Below, one piece after another: positions 8,306 through 17,412 of a stretch of DNA of 50,079 nt. Source of the stretch: Leptospira sp. (GTDB lineage: Bacteria; Spirochaetota; Leptospiria; Leptospirales; Leptospiraceae); NCBI GenBank assembly GCA_027531445.1, contig JAPZRK010000070.1, forward strand, positions 1 to 50,079, given 5' to 3'. The translations under genes and the position numbers were made by a program. Position 1 is the stretch's first letter. Every line of letters starts with the position of its first letter. Below the pieces are notes generated by a model. It had not been told where the DNA came from, made no database searches, and saw nothing but the letters and a program-made list of their open reading frames with translations.

Positions 8306-9751
8306 ATGCGATCCGTCCTGAGCTTACTATTCTCACTATCATTCATTCTACCGATTTTCGCAGATCCCATGGATGACAGGATGCTTCGCATACCGAATCC
8401 CAGGGAAAGCGGAGGATGGGTTCACGACGGCGTTGGTTACTTGTTAGATTCTGGAGCGTTACCTGAAATCAATCGAATCATCTCCAGGGCAGAAGCCGAA
8501 ACCGATGCAGAAATAGCAGTTGTCATACTGTATAGTATAGGCAATGAATTGCCTAAAGAATTTGCAAATCGGTTATTTAAAAAATGGGGCATCGGGAAAA
8601 GTGGGAGAGACAATGGTTTACTCCTTTTGCACGTAGTGGACCAGAGAAGAGTAGAGATCGAAACTGGATATGGACTCGAAGGTACAATTCCAGATATCCT
8701 TTGCAAACGAATCCTGGAAACCAATATCATCCCTTATTTTAAACAAGATCTTTTTTCTCAAGGCATCATTTATGGAGTGCAAAGTCTCATTCAGGCCATC
8801 CAAAAACCAAATAGTTCGATCGATGAAAAGTTAAGTCTTGATTCCGTCCTTTATACCTTTGTCGATTTACCTATGTTACACTATACAACTAAACTTCAAA
8901 AAGAAGAAGAAACTTTATCTGAAGAAATAAAACCCAAAGGAATGATTCAAAGACATTTCCTTGATCCTGCACAAAGTACCAAAGAATATTTTATTTTTTG
9001 GTTGGCACTGTCGATTACACTTCTTTGGTTTATCGTCGGAAGCATTTTAACTCTCCTCCCTTTTGGAACCCACTCTATTTACAGCTTTCATGCCTATATA
9101 GGTAGAACGATTAGCTGGTTAGCAGGATTTACCGCTTTTGGAACATTATCTTATTATGAAATGATAGAATCCGAGACAAGTTATTCATTAATCAATTTTG
9201 TTCCGTTGATCATCACTTTGTTTACCATCAATCGTTGGATCGGTAAAAAGTTAAGAACAAACCCTCGGATTTGTAAAGTTTGCAAAGGAAAGATGACTCT
9301 ACTCAATGGAAAATCCCAAAATAAATTTCTTACTTCTGGAGAGATATCCGAAGAAAAAATCAAGTCTGTTGACTATGACATTTGGTATTGTAAAGCCTGT
9401 GACCGCACTGAAAAAGAAAAATATTCCGGGATTAGCCCTGCTAAAAAATGTCCCAAATGTGGTTTTGAAACATTTCGAAATATCAGCGTCCGAGTTGTAA
9501 GATCTGCCACCTATGAAACCGAAGGTGAAGAGATTCATAACGATCAATGTGCCCATTGCAAACACCAAGAGTTGAGAACCGTTATCCTCTCAAAATTGAC
9601 AAAGTCCTCAAGTAGTGACAGTTATAGTAGTAGTGACAGTTATAGTAGTAGTGACAGCTATAGTTCGTCATCTAGCAGTAGTTCTAGTGGATCGTCCGGA
9701 TCATGGGGTGGAGGTAGTTCTGGAGGTGGGGGAGCGGGAAGCTCCTATTAG
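8306..9751 (+). CDS. TPM-domain (YgcG-like) membrane protein with zinc ribbons and Ser/Gly-rich tail
   Basis: A 481-residue protein with a cleavable signal peptide (ends near IFADP), then a TPM domain at about 45-170 (AEIAVVILYSIGNELPKEFA, RLFKKWGIGKSGRDNGLLLL, RRVEIETGYGLEGTIPD), a fold found in bacterial envelope proteins and the plant PSII repair protein TLP18.3. Two or three transmembrane segments follow (about 228-305). A cytoplasmic segment then has paired CxxC motifs (CKVCKG, CKACDR, CPKCGF, CAHCKH) that look like two zinc ribbons. The C-terminus holds three SSSDSY repeats and a Gly/Ser tail ending GGGGAGSSY. Family members are thought to help in membrane protein maintenance; the role here is inferred. 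No good ribosome binding site is visible. The next gene begins 2 nt after the stop, so the pair is probably an operon. Confidence 0.85.
   Translation: MRSVLSLLFSLSFILPIFADPMDDRMLRIPNPRESGGWVHDGVGYLLDSGALPEINRIISRAEAETDAEIAVVILYSIGNELPKEFANRLFKKWGIGKSGRDNGLLLLHVVDQRRVEIETGYGLEGTIPDILCKRILETNIIPYFKQDLFSQGIIYGVQSLIQAIQKPNSSIDEKLSLDSVLYTFVDLPMLHYTTKLQKEEETLSEEIKPKGMIQRHFLDPAQSTKEYFIFWLALSITLLWFIVGSILTLLPFGTHSIYSFHAYIGRTISWLAGFTAFGTLSYYEMIESETSYSLINFVPLIITLFTINRWIGKKLRTNPRICKVCKGKMTLLNGKSQNKFLTSGEISEEKIKSVDYDIWYCKACDRTEKEKYSGISPAKKCPKCGFETFRNISVRVVRSATYETEGEEIHNDQCAHCKHQELRTVILSKLTKSSSSDSYSSSDSYSSSDSYSSSSSSSSSGSSGSWGGGSSGGGGAGSSY
9608..9661 (+). repeat. 18-bp tandem repeat, three copies, coding SSSDSY
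   Basis: Three consecutive 18-bp units (tca/agt agt agt gac agt/agc tat) within the tail of the TPM-domain gene. Copies 2 and 3 differ by one silent base and copy 1 differs only in its first codon, so the copy number may vary between strains. Confidence 0.85.
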
Positions 9752-9753
9752 TT

Positions 9754-11697
9754 ATGCTTCAATTTTCGAAATATCTACTTTTGATTTTCATTAGCATGCA
9801 GGGAGTGATGGCTCCTATATATGGAGAAGTCATATCTCTCAATGAATCCAAGAAGCTTTCGAGCATTGGAAAGAAGATCGATTATTTAATTTTACCCAAA
9901 AAAAACTCTACGATCACGCAGGCGATTAAGGAAGATGCGGCCTGGTCTGCAAACCCAAAGGATACCATCCACTTCCCCGATGAAAAAAATCCGATTTGGT
10001 TTCGATTAACTGTCAAACACGATGGTTCGGTTCCGAGCACCTTCTATCTTTTGTTCTCAAGTCCCATCATTGACCGATTTGAAATGTACTATTTTTCAAA
10101 TGGTAGGTGGAATTCATATGAATCAGGAGAACAAATATTACAAAAACACAAACCGATCTTTTCCCATTTACCGGCCTTTCCTATCACACTCTCGCCAGGT
10201 GAACGACGAACAATCTACGTAAAAATTGAATCAGAAAATCCGATATTCTCGTTTATTTCGATATATAATACAAAAGGTTTTTTAGCATATTCAAAATTGA
10301 TTGATATCTCCTTTGCCGCATATTTCGGCGCAGGTGGACTTATGTTTTTATATTCAATTTTTCTTGCATATAGTCTTCGATATAAACATTTTTTCTTTTA
10401 CTTTTTTTATCTATGTTCGATACTCCTTGTCACTTTGTTTGCCACTGGTTTCATGCAATACATCCAAATAGGAAATTCGCATGCTTGGAAGAATGTTTTG
10501 TTTCCAATTAGCATCTACTTTACTTCTATTTTCGGACTTATATTTACGGCTGAATTTCTTGAGTTAGAAAGTTTCTCAAAAAAGACATATCGCGCTACTT
10601 TCTTTTTGGTCTTTTTCAATATCCTTCTCATTCCTAGCATACTCTTTTTAGATTTGAGAACTTATATCGATGTTGCCATGAAGTTTGTTATTGTACCTGT
10701 CACCTGTGGAATCTATCTTGCTCTCTTTGCTATTTTCCGAAATCCACGCAAGACTGAAAATTATCTTTTTTTTCTAGCTTTTGGATCTATGTTAACTGGT
10801 GCAGGTATAAATATAGTTTCTAATCAAGGTTGGATCAAACCACTCGAATTTTCTAGCTTCAGTTTGCCACTAGGCTCTGCAATCGAGATTGCACTATTAG
10901 CAGTCGCACTTATGTTGAGAGTACGAGACCTAAGAAAAGAAAATGAAGAGAAACAAGAAATAGATTCACAACTAAAGGTGGCAAAAAAATTACAAAAAGA
11001 CCTTCTACCAAAACATCGAAGTCATCTAAAAGGATTCCCTATCGGATTTCGTTACCTCCCAACTTCAGACATTGGAGGAGACTTCGTGCAGTTTTTGGAA
11101 GATGAAGAAGGTTTTGGGGTATTCCTATGTGATGTTTCCGGTCATGGCATCGCCGCCGCTATGATTGCTAGCATGGCAAAAGTTTCACTACAAATATGGG
11201 CAACCGAACTTAGCAAACCAGCGCTAGGTGCTGAGAGGATGAGGATATCTCTTCTCGAAAACTTGTCGGGTCATTTTTTAAGTGCTATTTTTCTCTATGT
11301 AAATCCAAAGAAAAGGATCATCAAACTTGCCAATGCCGGCCATCATCCGATCATTTTTGTCTCTCAGGATGGCAAAATTGAAACGATTACAACGAAGGGA
11401 CGAGCGATTACGGATGTTATCCCTTTGCGATTGGAAGAAATTGAATTCCCGATTCCTGAATCTGGGACCATTGTACTTTACACAGATGGAGTGCTTGAAG
11501 CCCGCGATCCTTCTAATGATGAACTTTATGGTGAAAGTCGATTTTTGGAATTATTGAAAGAACATGCAAATTATGATCCACAATCGATCTGTGATCGAGT
11601 TGTTGGTGATGTTTTTAAATTTTCGAAATATAAAAGAGCCGATGATGATATCACTATCTTTGCGTTGGGATTGATTCAGGAAAAAGAAATTCTTTAG
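9754..11697 (+). CDS. 7TMR-DISM sensor with SpoIIE-type PP2C serine phosphatase
   Basis: A 647-residue membrane signalling protein. In order: signal peptide (about 1-24), extracytoplasmic 7TMR-DISMED2-like beta-sandwich domain (30-165), seven-transmembrane 7TMR-DISM domain (about 185-385), short coiled coil (EEKQEIDSQLKVAKKLQKDLLP), and a PP2C/SpoIIE phosphatase domain to about 640. Metal-binding acidic motifs are visible: SDIGGDF, CDVSGHGIAAAM, LYTDGVLEA and ADDDIT. Such proteins sense an outside ligand and dephosphorylate anti-sigma antagonists or similar partners in the cytoplasm. Spirochaetes carry many paralogues. No anti-sigma factor or STAS partner lies nearby, so the target is unknown. 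It follows the TPM gene by 2 nt. Confidence 0.93.
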   Translation: MLQFSKYLLLIFISMQGVMAPIYGEVISLNESKKLSSIGKKIDYLILPKKNSTITQAIKEDAAWSANPKDTIHFPDEKNPIWFRLTVKHDGSVPSTFYLLFSSPIIDRFEMYYFSNGRWNSYESGEQILQKHKPIFSHLPAFPITLSPGERRTIYVKIESENPIFSFISIYNTKGFLAYSKLIDISFAAYFGAGGLMFLYSIFLAYSLRYKHFFFYFFYLCSILLVTLFATGFMQYIQIGNSHAWKNVLFPISIYFTSIFGLIFTAEFLELESFSKKTYRATFFLVFFNILLIPSILFLDLRTYIDVAMKFVIVPVTCGIYLALFAIFRNPRKTENYLFFLAFGSMLTGAGINIVSNQGWIKPLEFSSFSLPLGSAIEIALLAVALMLRVRDLRKENEEKQEIDSQLKVAKKLQKDLLPKHRSHLKGFPIGFRYLPTSDIGGDFVQFLEDEEGFGVFLCDVSGHGIAAAMIASMAKVSLQIWATELSKPALGAERMRISLLENLSGHFLSAIFLYVNPKKRIIKLANAGHHPIIFVSQDGKIETITTKGRAITDVIPLRLEEIEFPIPESGTIVLYTDGVLEARDPSNDELYGESRFLELLKEHANYDPQSICDRVVGDVFKFSKYKRADDDITIFALGLIQEKEIL

Positions 11698-11729
11698 GAC
11701 AAATCTTGTGTTAAAAACCCAAAGCCATT

Positions 11730-12593
11730 TCAAAAAGGAAATGGTAACTTGGGCATTTGATTTTTATTTAAAATTTGATCCGCGTGTTTGTATGCTGTAC
11801 CCCTTCCTTCTGCAAGAGCAAACCTACTCTGCGAAAAATCTTTCGGTGAAAGATATGGAGTGGCAGTTTCTAGTCGAATCAAATGTTTGCCTTTTTCTTT
11901 CGCTAGTAACGTTTTTAAATCCTCAGTTTCGCCATCAATGATTTGAACACTGGCATCAAACGCTCGCTTAATCATACTTGAACTAACCGGTCGATTGTTG
12001 TTAATTTGATGGATAATGATACGGTCGATACTGGGATCCATTATCAATTCTTTAATAGGCTCACCATCACCGATTCCACCATCCAAAAATTCATCCTCAC
12101 CTAATTTTTGAATTTCATACAAAAATGGAAACGCGATCGACGCCATCACAGCGTCCAAAACATTTCCAGTTGTAATCAATTCCCTTTTGCATTTTGTAAG
12201 ATTGGAAACTGCAACGCCGAGGTGGATTTGTAGTTCTGAAAATTTTTTGCCACCTAGGTAAGGATAAAGGAGTTTTCTTGTCGCCTTTCCAGTAAGCACT
12301 CCGCTATACCCTTTGATTCCTTTTTTGATCAATCTGCCAAGTTGGGTAAAAGAATTGCCCTCCCAAAAGTCACTCTTTTTCAATCCGAGAATCATATTCT
12401 CGACCTCGGCCATATCTACACCTGTTGCATATAAGGCTCCAATCATAGCTCCAGAGCTTGACCCCGTAATGATGGAAGGTCGAAATCCTAACTCATGCAA
12501 TCCCCTAACAAAGCCTGTGTGAGCATAAAAGCCAAAAAATGCAGATTTAAGACAAAGAGCGGTATGTTTACGTGGAAAAAATAGTTCGATCAT
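11730..12593 (-). CDS. Patatin-like phospholipase with an atypical oxyanion loop
   Basis: A 287-residue patatin-fold protein. The nucleophile elbow is G44-S-S46-S-G48 and the catalytic Asp is D171 in LDGGIGDGEP, making the Ser-Asp dyad complete. The usual glycine-rich oxyanion motif GGGxxG at the N-terminus is replaced by SAFFGFYAHTGFVRGL, which keeps only part of the glycines. Typical members hydrolyse membrane phospholipids or act as bacterial RssA-like esterases. No signal peptide is seen, so it is cytoplasmic or membrane-peripheral. It begins 6 nt after the P-type ATPase gene and is the last gene of a long co-directional run. Activity is uncertain because of the altered oxyanion loop. Confidence 0.85.
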   Translation of the reverse strand: MIELFFPRKHTALCLKSAFFGFYAHTGFVRGLHELGFRPSIITGSSSGAMIGALYATGVDMAEVENMILGLKKSDFWEGNSFTQLGRLIKKGIKGYSGVLTGKATRKLLYPYLGGKKFSELQIHLGVAVSNLTKCKRELITTGNVLDAVMASIAFPFLYEIQKLGEDEFLDGGIGDGEPIKELIMDPSIDRIIIHQINNNRPVSSSMIKRAFDASVQIIDGETEDLKTLLAKEKGKHLIRLETATPYLSPKDFSQSRFALAEGRGTAYKHADQILNKNQMPKLPFPF

Positions 12594-12599
12594 ATCAAT

Positions 12600-15125
12600 T
12601 TAACTTCTATTCCTAATGTATAGCTTACCAAATTCAAACCAAATAATGCTTAAAATTGAAATTATCAAGCACGCGCCAACCAATCGGAAAGAGAGCGATG
12701 TAAAATGGAAAACCGATTGCAAAAAGGGAATGTAAATAGCAGAAAAAAGAAATAGAAGAGTTCCCCCCATTACATAAGGAAGAGCCGAATTTTTAACTTT
12801 GATTGATTCAAATATTGTGAGAGACCAGTTCCGGTTGACTAAAATGATCAAGAGATTTGAAAAAATAAGCGTCACAAAAGAGGCAGTAGTTGGAATTAAA
12901 GGATTGGATGAGACTGTCATTTCAAAGAGAGTAACATAGTAGTATGTAGAGATAACTGCCGTTAATGACATGAGACCTTGTAACAATGAGACAATAAATA
13001 GATTTTTGTCCAACAGGGGGCGGCTGATATCTCTCGGAGGTGATGCCATCGTAGACAATTCGATGGGTTCTTTTTCAAAAACTAAAGTACTTGTCGGATC
13101 AATGATCATTTCCAAAAAAACGATATGAATCGCAGATAAAATGACATTTGGAAGGTGGAACAGCGTAGGAAAAAAGGCGGCTCCAATAATCGGAATATGA
13201 ACGGCAATGATATAACCTAGCGCCTTTTTTAAATTAACATATATATGTCTGCCTTCTTCTACGGCATTGAGAATCGAAGAAAAACTGTCATCCAACAATA
13301 CGATTTCTGCCGCTTCACGTGCAACATCGGTTCCCCTCATTCCCATTGCGACTCCGATGTGAGCTGTCTTTAATGCAGGTGCATCATTCACTCCATCGCC
13401 TGTCATTGCTACGATTTCACCTTCCTTTTTTAGAACCCCAACCAATCTCCATTTATCATCTGGGCTCACTCTTGCAAAGATATTGCAGTTTAATACTGCA
13501 TTTCTATACTCTGAATCGCTCAGTACGTTCAATTCGTTACCTGTCATAACTTTATTGTGATTCTGTAGGCCGATTTGTGTGGCTATGTTTTTGGCTGTTT
13601 CCGGATAATCTCCAGTTATCATGATGATACGAATGCCTGCTTGGTATGCTAGTCTAACAGCGGCAGGGACTTCCGACCGTATCGGATCTTCCAGTCCCAC
13701 CAAACCCAACCATTCAAATTCAATCTCATTCGGTGAATCTGGAATATTTTTGACAAATTCTTTACTTCTTGCTACAGCTAACATTCGTAAACCTCGCTTC
13801 GCAAGCGATGTGACTTGGGCTAAAATTTCGTCGGCATCATTCTTTGAAAGCTTGCAAAGCGTAATCACGGCTTCAGGCGCTCCCTTAGTAGCCACTAAAT
13901 ACTTTGTTTCATTCTCTCCTGGGAGATTCCACACCTGAGTTAAAGCGAGCAATTGATGTGAAATAGGAAACTCTTTTGCAATCACAAGTGGGGATTTTAT
14001 GGTATCAATTTGAATTTTAAATTCCTTTACCATTTCGAAAAAACATTTATCCATGGGGTCAATTGCATTGGACTTACTTGCTAGAATTCCATACTTCAGT
14101 AATTCAATAATTCCTTCAGACATTGGATTTGATAAAGTATTTGAAACGTCAAATACTTCTGAATTGGTTCCAACGAGACATTTGATTGTCATTTTGTTCT
14201 GAGTTATCGTACCCGTCTTGTCTGTGCATAAAACAGATGCGGCTCCTAATGTTTCTATAATGGAAGTTTTGCGAGCAAGAACGCTCCGTTTACTCAATCT
14301 ATATGCACCAAAAGCAAAAAAAATGGTAAGGACAAGAGGGAGTTCTTCAGGCAAAATTCCGATAGCAAGCGTTAAACCAGCAAGTATCCCACGTGTCCAA
14401 TCATTTGTGGTAAGACCCAAGTAAATAGTAAGTAGACAACAAACAATGATCGCGAAGATAAAAATACCTTTGACCAATCTGGCAACTTCCATTTCTAGAA
14501 GTGTTTTGGACTGTTTTTCATTCGCAATCTTCTGTCCAATTTTTCCAATTTGGGTTTGATTTCCTATTTGGCCCACCGAACAAAATGCCTGACCTGCAAC
14601 AACTAGAGAACCACAAAAAATCTCCTTTGAGATTGTCTTCAAAATTGGAACCGATTCACCGGTTAGCAAGGACTCATCCATCATTAAGTGATCTGTTTCT
14701 AAAACTTCACTATCAGCGGGGACTCTATCACCTTCACTCAGAAATATAATATCACCCGGCACGATTTCTCTACCGTCTACCTTACGCATCACTCCATCTC
14801 GTATAACGTTAGTTCTTGGACTGGCTAAATTTTTCAGTGCAGAAAGTGCGTTCTCAGTTTTTCCCTCTTGGTATAGAGTAATCATTACAATCAGCACGAC
14901 TGAACAGGAAAGCATTACGGCTTCCATCGCATCGCCGATAAAATAGTAAAGAAAACCAATAGAAATCAAAAGAAAGATCATCGGCTCAAGCAAAACACCT
15001 AAAAGTCTGCTAAAAAATGACCTCTCCCCTTTAGATGAAATTTCGTTGTACCCATAGTGAATCCGAAGCTGAGTTACTTCATTTGCGGTAAGCCCAGAAT
15101 AAGCAATTGAAGAATCTCTTAACAA
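12600..15125 (-). CDS. P-type cation-transporting ATPase (P2 type, Ca2+/Mn2+-like)
   Basis: An 841-residue P-type ATPase that pumps a cation using a phospho-aspartate intermediate. It has a cation-ATPase N-terminal segment (SGLTANEVTQLRIHYGYNEI), actuator motif TGES (155-158), M4 motif ILPEELP (258-263), phosphorylation site D302 in DKTGT, nucleotide-domain KGAPEAV, hinge GDGVNDAPALK and six C-terminal transmembrane helices. It lacks N-terminal metal domains and the CPC motif of heavy-metal P1B pumps, so Ca2+ or Mn2+ export is more likely than copper. PEEL in M4 with IDPTSTLVFE in M6 is closest to a bacterial P2-like subgroup; ion identity is not proven. It starts 1 nt after the stop of the flavin/iron-sulfur gene, indicating tight coupling. 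Confidence 0.92.
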   Translation of the reverse strand: MLRDSSIAYSGLTANEVTQLRIHYGYNEISSKGERSFFSRLLGVLLEPMIFLLISIGFLYYFIGDAMEAVMLSCSVVLIVMITLYQEGKTENALSALKNLASPRTNVIRDGVMRKVDGREIVPGDIIFLSEGDRVPADSEVLETDHLMMDESLLTGESVPILKTISKEIFCGSLVVAGQAFCSVGQIGNQTQIGKIGQKIANEKQSKTLLEMEVARLVKGIFIFAIIVCCLLTIYLGLTTNDWTRGILAGLTLAIGILPEELPLVLTIFFAFGAYRLSKRSVLARKTSIIETLGAASVLCTDKTGTITQNKMTIKCLVGTNSEVFDVSNTLSNPMSEGIIELLKYGILASKSNAIDPMDKCFFEMVKEFKIQIDTIKSPLVIAKEFPISHQLLALTQVWNLPGENETKYLVATKGAPEAVITLCKLSKNDADEILAQVTSLAKRGLRMLAVARSKEFVKNIPDSPNEIEFEWLGLVGLEDPIRSEVPAAVRLAYQAGIRIIMITGDYPETAKNIATQIGLQNHNKVMTGNELNVLSDSEYRNAVLNCNIFARVSPDDKWRLVGVLKKEGEIVAMTGDGVNDAPALKTAHIGVAMGMRGTDVAREAAEIVLLDDSFSSILNAVEEGRHIYVNLKKALGYIIAVHIPIIGAAFFPTLFHLPNVILSAIHIVFLEMIIDPTSTLVFEKEPIELSTMASPPRDISRPLLDKNLFIVSLLQGLMSLTAVISTYYYVTLFEMTVSSNPLIPTTASFVTLIFSNLLIILVNRNWSLTIFESIKVKNSALPYVMGGTLLFLFSAIYIPFLQSVFHFTSLSFRLVGACLIISILSIIWFEFGKLYIRNRS

Positions 15126-15126
15126 T

Positions 15127-17370
15127 TTACTCTACCATACCAAAAGTTAAGACCTTTGTCGGGCATAGCGAAACGCAGGCGGAACAACGTACACACTGAA
15201 CGCTATCCATGGGTCTACCTTGATTTGCATAACTCATGACATCAATTCCTTGGTGACAATTGGCTGTACAAATATTACATGATATACATTTTTTTTTGTC
15301 AGAGAAGATTCTAAATTTTGAGAATTTTGCATATATATGCATTAAACTTGCAAGTGGACAGAACATACGGCACCAAATTCTACCAGAGAGGAAAAAATAA
15401 CAACCGACGCCCACCACTCCAGCAAGACCTATGTCCACAATCAGGTCATAAATCCATTTGATGGAATCTGCTGTAGATTCGAGAGTCACTAGAAATGGTA
15501 CGACATTTTTTCCGAAGACACCAACTAATTTTAAAATGGTTAATACAAATGCGACTAATAAGATCCATTGTCCCGAATGTTCGATCTTATACGCTAGTTT
15601 TGAATGTGGCATTTTTGCACGGTGTTCGTCACCCAAGGTCTCTGCCAATCCTCCACAAGAACAGATCCAGCCGCAATACGCGCCCTTACCAAAATAATAG
15701 ACCAACAGAGGAATGAATCCAAATGTAAAACAGAGGCCATAAATCAACCAGAACATTGTTAGATTGCCATCGTATAATACGCCCATACTAAGTGGCCAAG
15801 CTAGTATAAAACCATATGCTTTCCAATATGCATCATTAGGAAATACTTGCGTCCGTAAAAAACCATCACTAGGACCTAGGGCTTGGATCTTTCCCAGATA
15901 AGGCAATACGATCTCAGGCAAAAGGAACAAAAATACAACTTGAACAAAAATCAATGTAAGAGTTTGCCAGAAGATGTACTTTGTACGTCGAATGAAAATA
16001 CGCCGAATTCCGAAAAACAAGATCGTTAAAGAATAAATCAAAGTGTAGTGAAAGGAAGGTAACTTTCCAAAAAGGTGAAATCCTTTGTATGCCGAAAGAA
16101 AGTAAACGGATAAAAAGTACATTGGTACAAGTGTTAAATAAATGTTTCGAAAAAATATCCAACTACTTGGCAATTGAAATCTTTGTTTGTAATTGGTCAT
16201 GCCGATCCATGTGAACGTACTGATGACACAAAAAATCGCAGATATGGTAGCTACATACCCATACCAAGCAGGCAAATAAAACGATGCCTTTCCGAAATAT
16301 GCGGCCATTGCAAAACTAATGAATGTAAAAAAACCTACCCAATCGGATAGATTGCGTACATTTTGTAACCTAATGCCTACTTTTTTTAGAAAGGAAACTG
16401 GAGGATCCGAGCCAACTAAGATATAAAGAGCATCCACCTTTCTTTTTTTTGCGGCCTTTTTATCTCGAAGAATGACTTCCTTTGAAGTAATGGTATCCAC
16501 TTGTGTTTCCAAAAGTATTTCTATATTTTCGGATTTTACTAATTGGTGGAGTTGATTGAGATTTTGTGCCTTGGGTCTTGATAGTGATTCGCCTCGGTGC
16601 ACGAGCGTTGTTCGTTTCGCATATTTTGATATGGCGATGGCGGCCTCCACAGCAGAGTCACCTCCTCCGACCACCATAACCTCCTTATCTGTCGCAGATG
16701 CTGGATCAAGTAAGCGATAAAATACATGCTCCAAATTTTCGCCAGTTACTCCTAATTTTTTAGGGTCGCCTGACTTCCCCATGGCGATAATCACATTCTT
16801 TGTATTGTACAAAGTTCCGCTCTCAGTTGTAACTGCGAATCCGTAAGATTCTGTTAGCGATTTTATTGATGAAACACGTGCGTTCTTGATCAGATTGATT
16901 TTTGCCTTCGATAATGATTTTGACAAAGAATCTAATAAAGACTCCTTAGTCCCATTTTCAATTTGCAAAGGAGAATCAACAAACAATGAATCGGGTTCGG
17001 CAAAGATAGGTTTTCCTTTCGGATAACTGTTGATTGTTTGGAATGCATCATTTGATTCTAAAACAACCACATTGCGTCCTAGGCGTTTTGCTTCTATGGC
17101 ACATGATATACCGCTCGGTCCTGCTCCGATGATAACCGCATCATAAGTCGAGGTAGCCTCACTTTCGATCTTATTTGTTATATATTGCCAGACTTCCTTA
17201 CCACTTGCGACTGCATATTTCAGAAGTGGGATACCAGTTAAATCACCAATGACATAAATACCAGGAACGGATGATTCGAATTTAGGAGAAAGGAGCGGAA
17301 GTACTTCCACTCCACCAGTGGGTGCCTCATTTTGAAGCCAACGAAAGTAACCTTGTATCCAGCGGAGCAT
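15127..17370 (-). CDS. Circularly permuted FAD/NAD(P) oxidoreductase fused to a NosR/CcoG-like membrane 4Fe-4S domain
   Basis: A 747-residue fusion. The N-terminus (25-60) has FESSVPGIYVIGDLTG, the motif that normally closes a pyridine nucleotide-disulfide reductase and contacts FAD. The dinucleotide fold GAGPSG (82-87) comes after it, then the NAD(P) motif GGGDSA (235-240) and the end strand VDALYILVGSDPP (about 310-325). The order is therefore permuted relative to thioredoxin reductase, and no redox CxxC is present. Next come 8-10 membrane segments with GAYCGWICSCGG and WCRMFCP, as in NapH/NosR/CcoG proteins, then two ferredoxin motifs (Cys695, 698, 701, 705 and 726, 729, 732, 736). It probably passes electrons from NAD(P)H through flavin and iron-sulfur centres at the membrane. 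The acceptor is unknown. It is followed after 1 nt by the ATPase gene. Confidence 0.88.
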   Translation of the reverse strand: MLRWIQGYFRWLQNEAPTGGVEVLPLLSPKFESSVPGIYVIGDLTGIPLLKYAVASGKEVWQYITNKIESEATSTYDAVIIGAGPSGISCAIEAKRLGRNVVVLESNDAFQTINSYPKGKPIFAEPDSLFVDSPLQIENGTKESLLDSLSKSLSKAKINLIKNARVSSIKSLTESYGFAVTTESGTLYNTKNVIIAMGKSGDPKKLGVTGENLEHVFYRLLDPASATDKEVMVVGGGDSAVEAAIAISKYAKRTTLVHRGESLSRPKAQNLNQLHQLVKSENIEILLETQVDTITSKEVILRDKKAAKKRKVDALYILVGSDPPVSFLKKVGIRLQNVRNLSDWVGFFTFISFAMAAYFGKASFYLPAWYGYVATISAIFCVISTFTWIGMTNYKQRFQLPSSWIFFRNIYLTLVPMYFLSVYFLSAYKGFHLFGKLPSFHYTLIYSLTILFFGIRRIFIRRTKYIFWQTLTLIFVQVVFLFLLPEIVLPYLGKIQALGPSDGFLRTQVFPNDAYWKAYGFILAWPLSMGVLYDGNLTMFWLIYGLCFTFGFIPLLVYYFGKGAYCGWICSCGGLAETLGDEHRAKMPHSKLAYKIEHSGQWILLVAFVLTILKLVGVFGKNVVPFLVTLESTADSIKWIYDLIVDIGLAGVVGVGCYFFLSGRIWCRMFCPLASLMHIYAKFSKFRIFSDKKKCISCNICTANCHQGIDVMSYANQGRPMDSVQCVRCSACVSLCPTKVLTFGMVE

Positions 17371-17412
17371 ATCTAAACGATCTAAAATAAGAGCAAAAAA
17401 AGAAAGTGGAAT

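Noticed and set aside
12600..15125. Copper-exporting P1B ATPase
   Set aside because: No CPC motif or N-terminal metal-binding domain; PEEL and IDPTS motifs indicate a P2-like pump.
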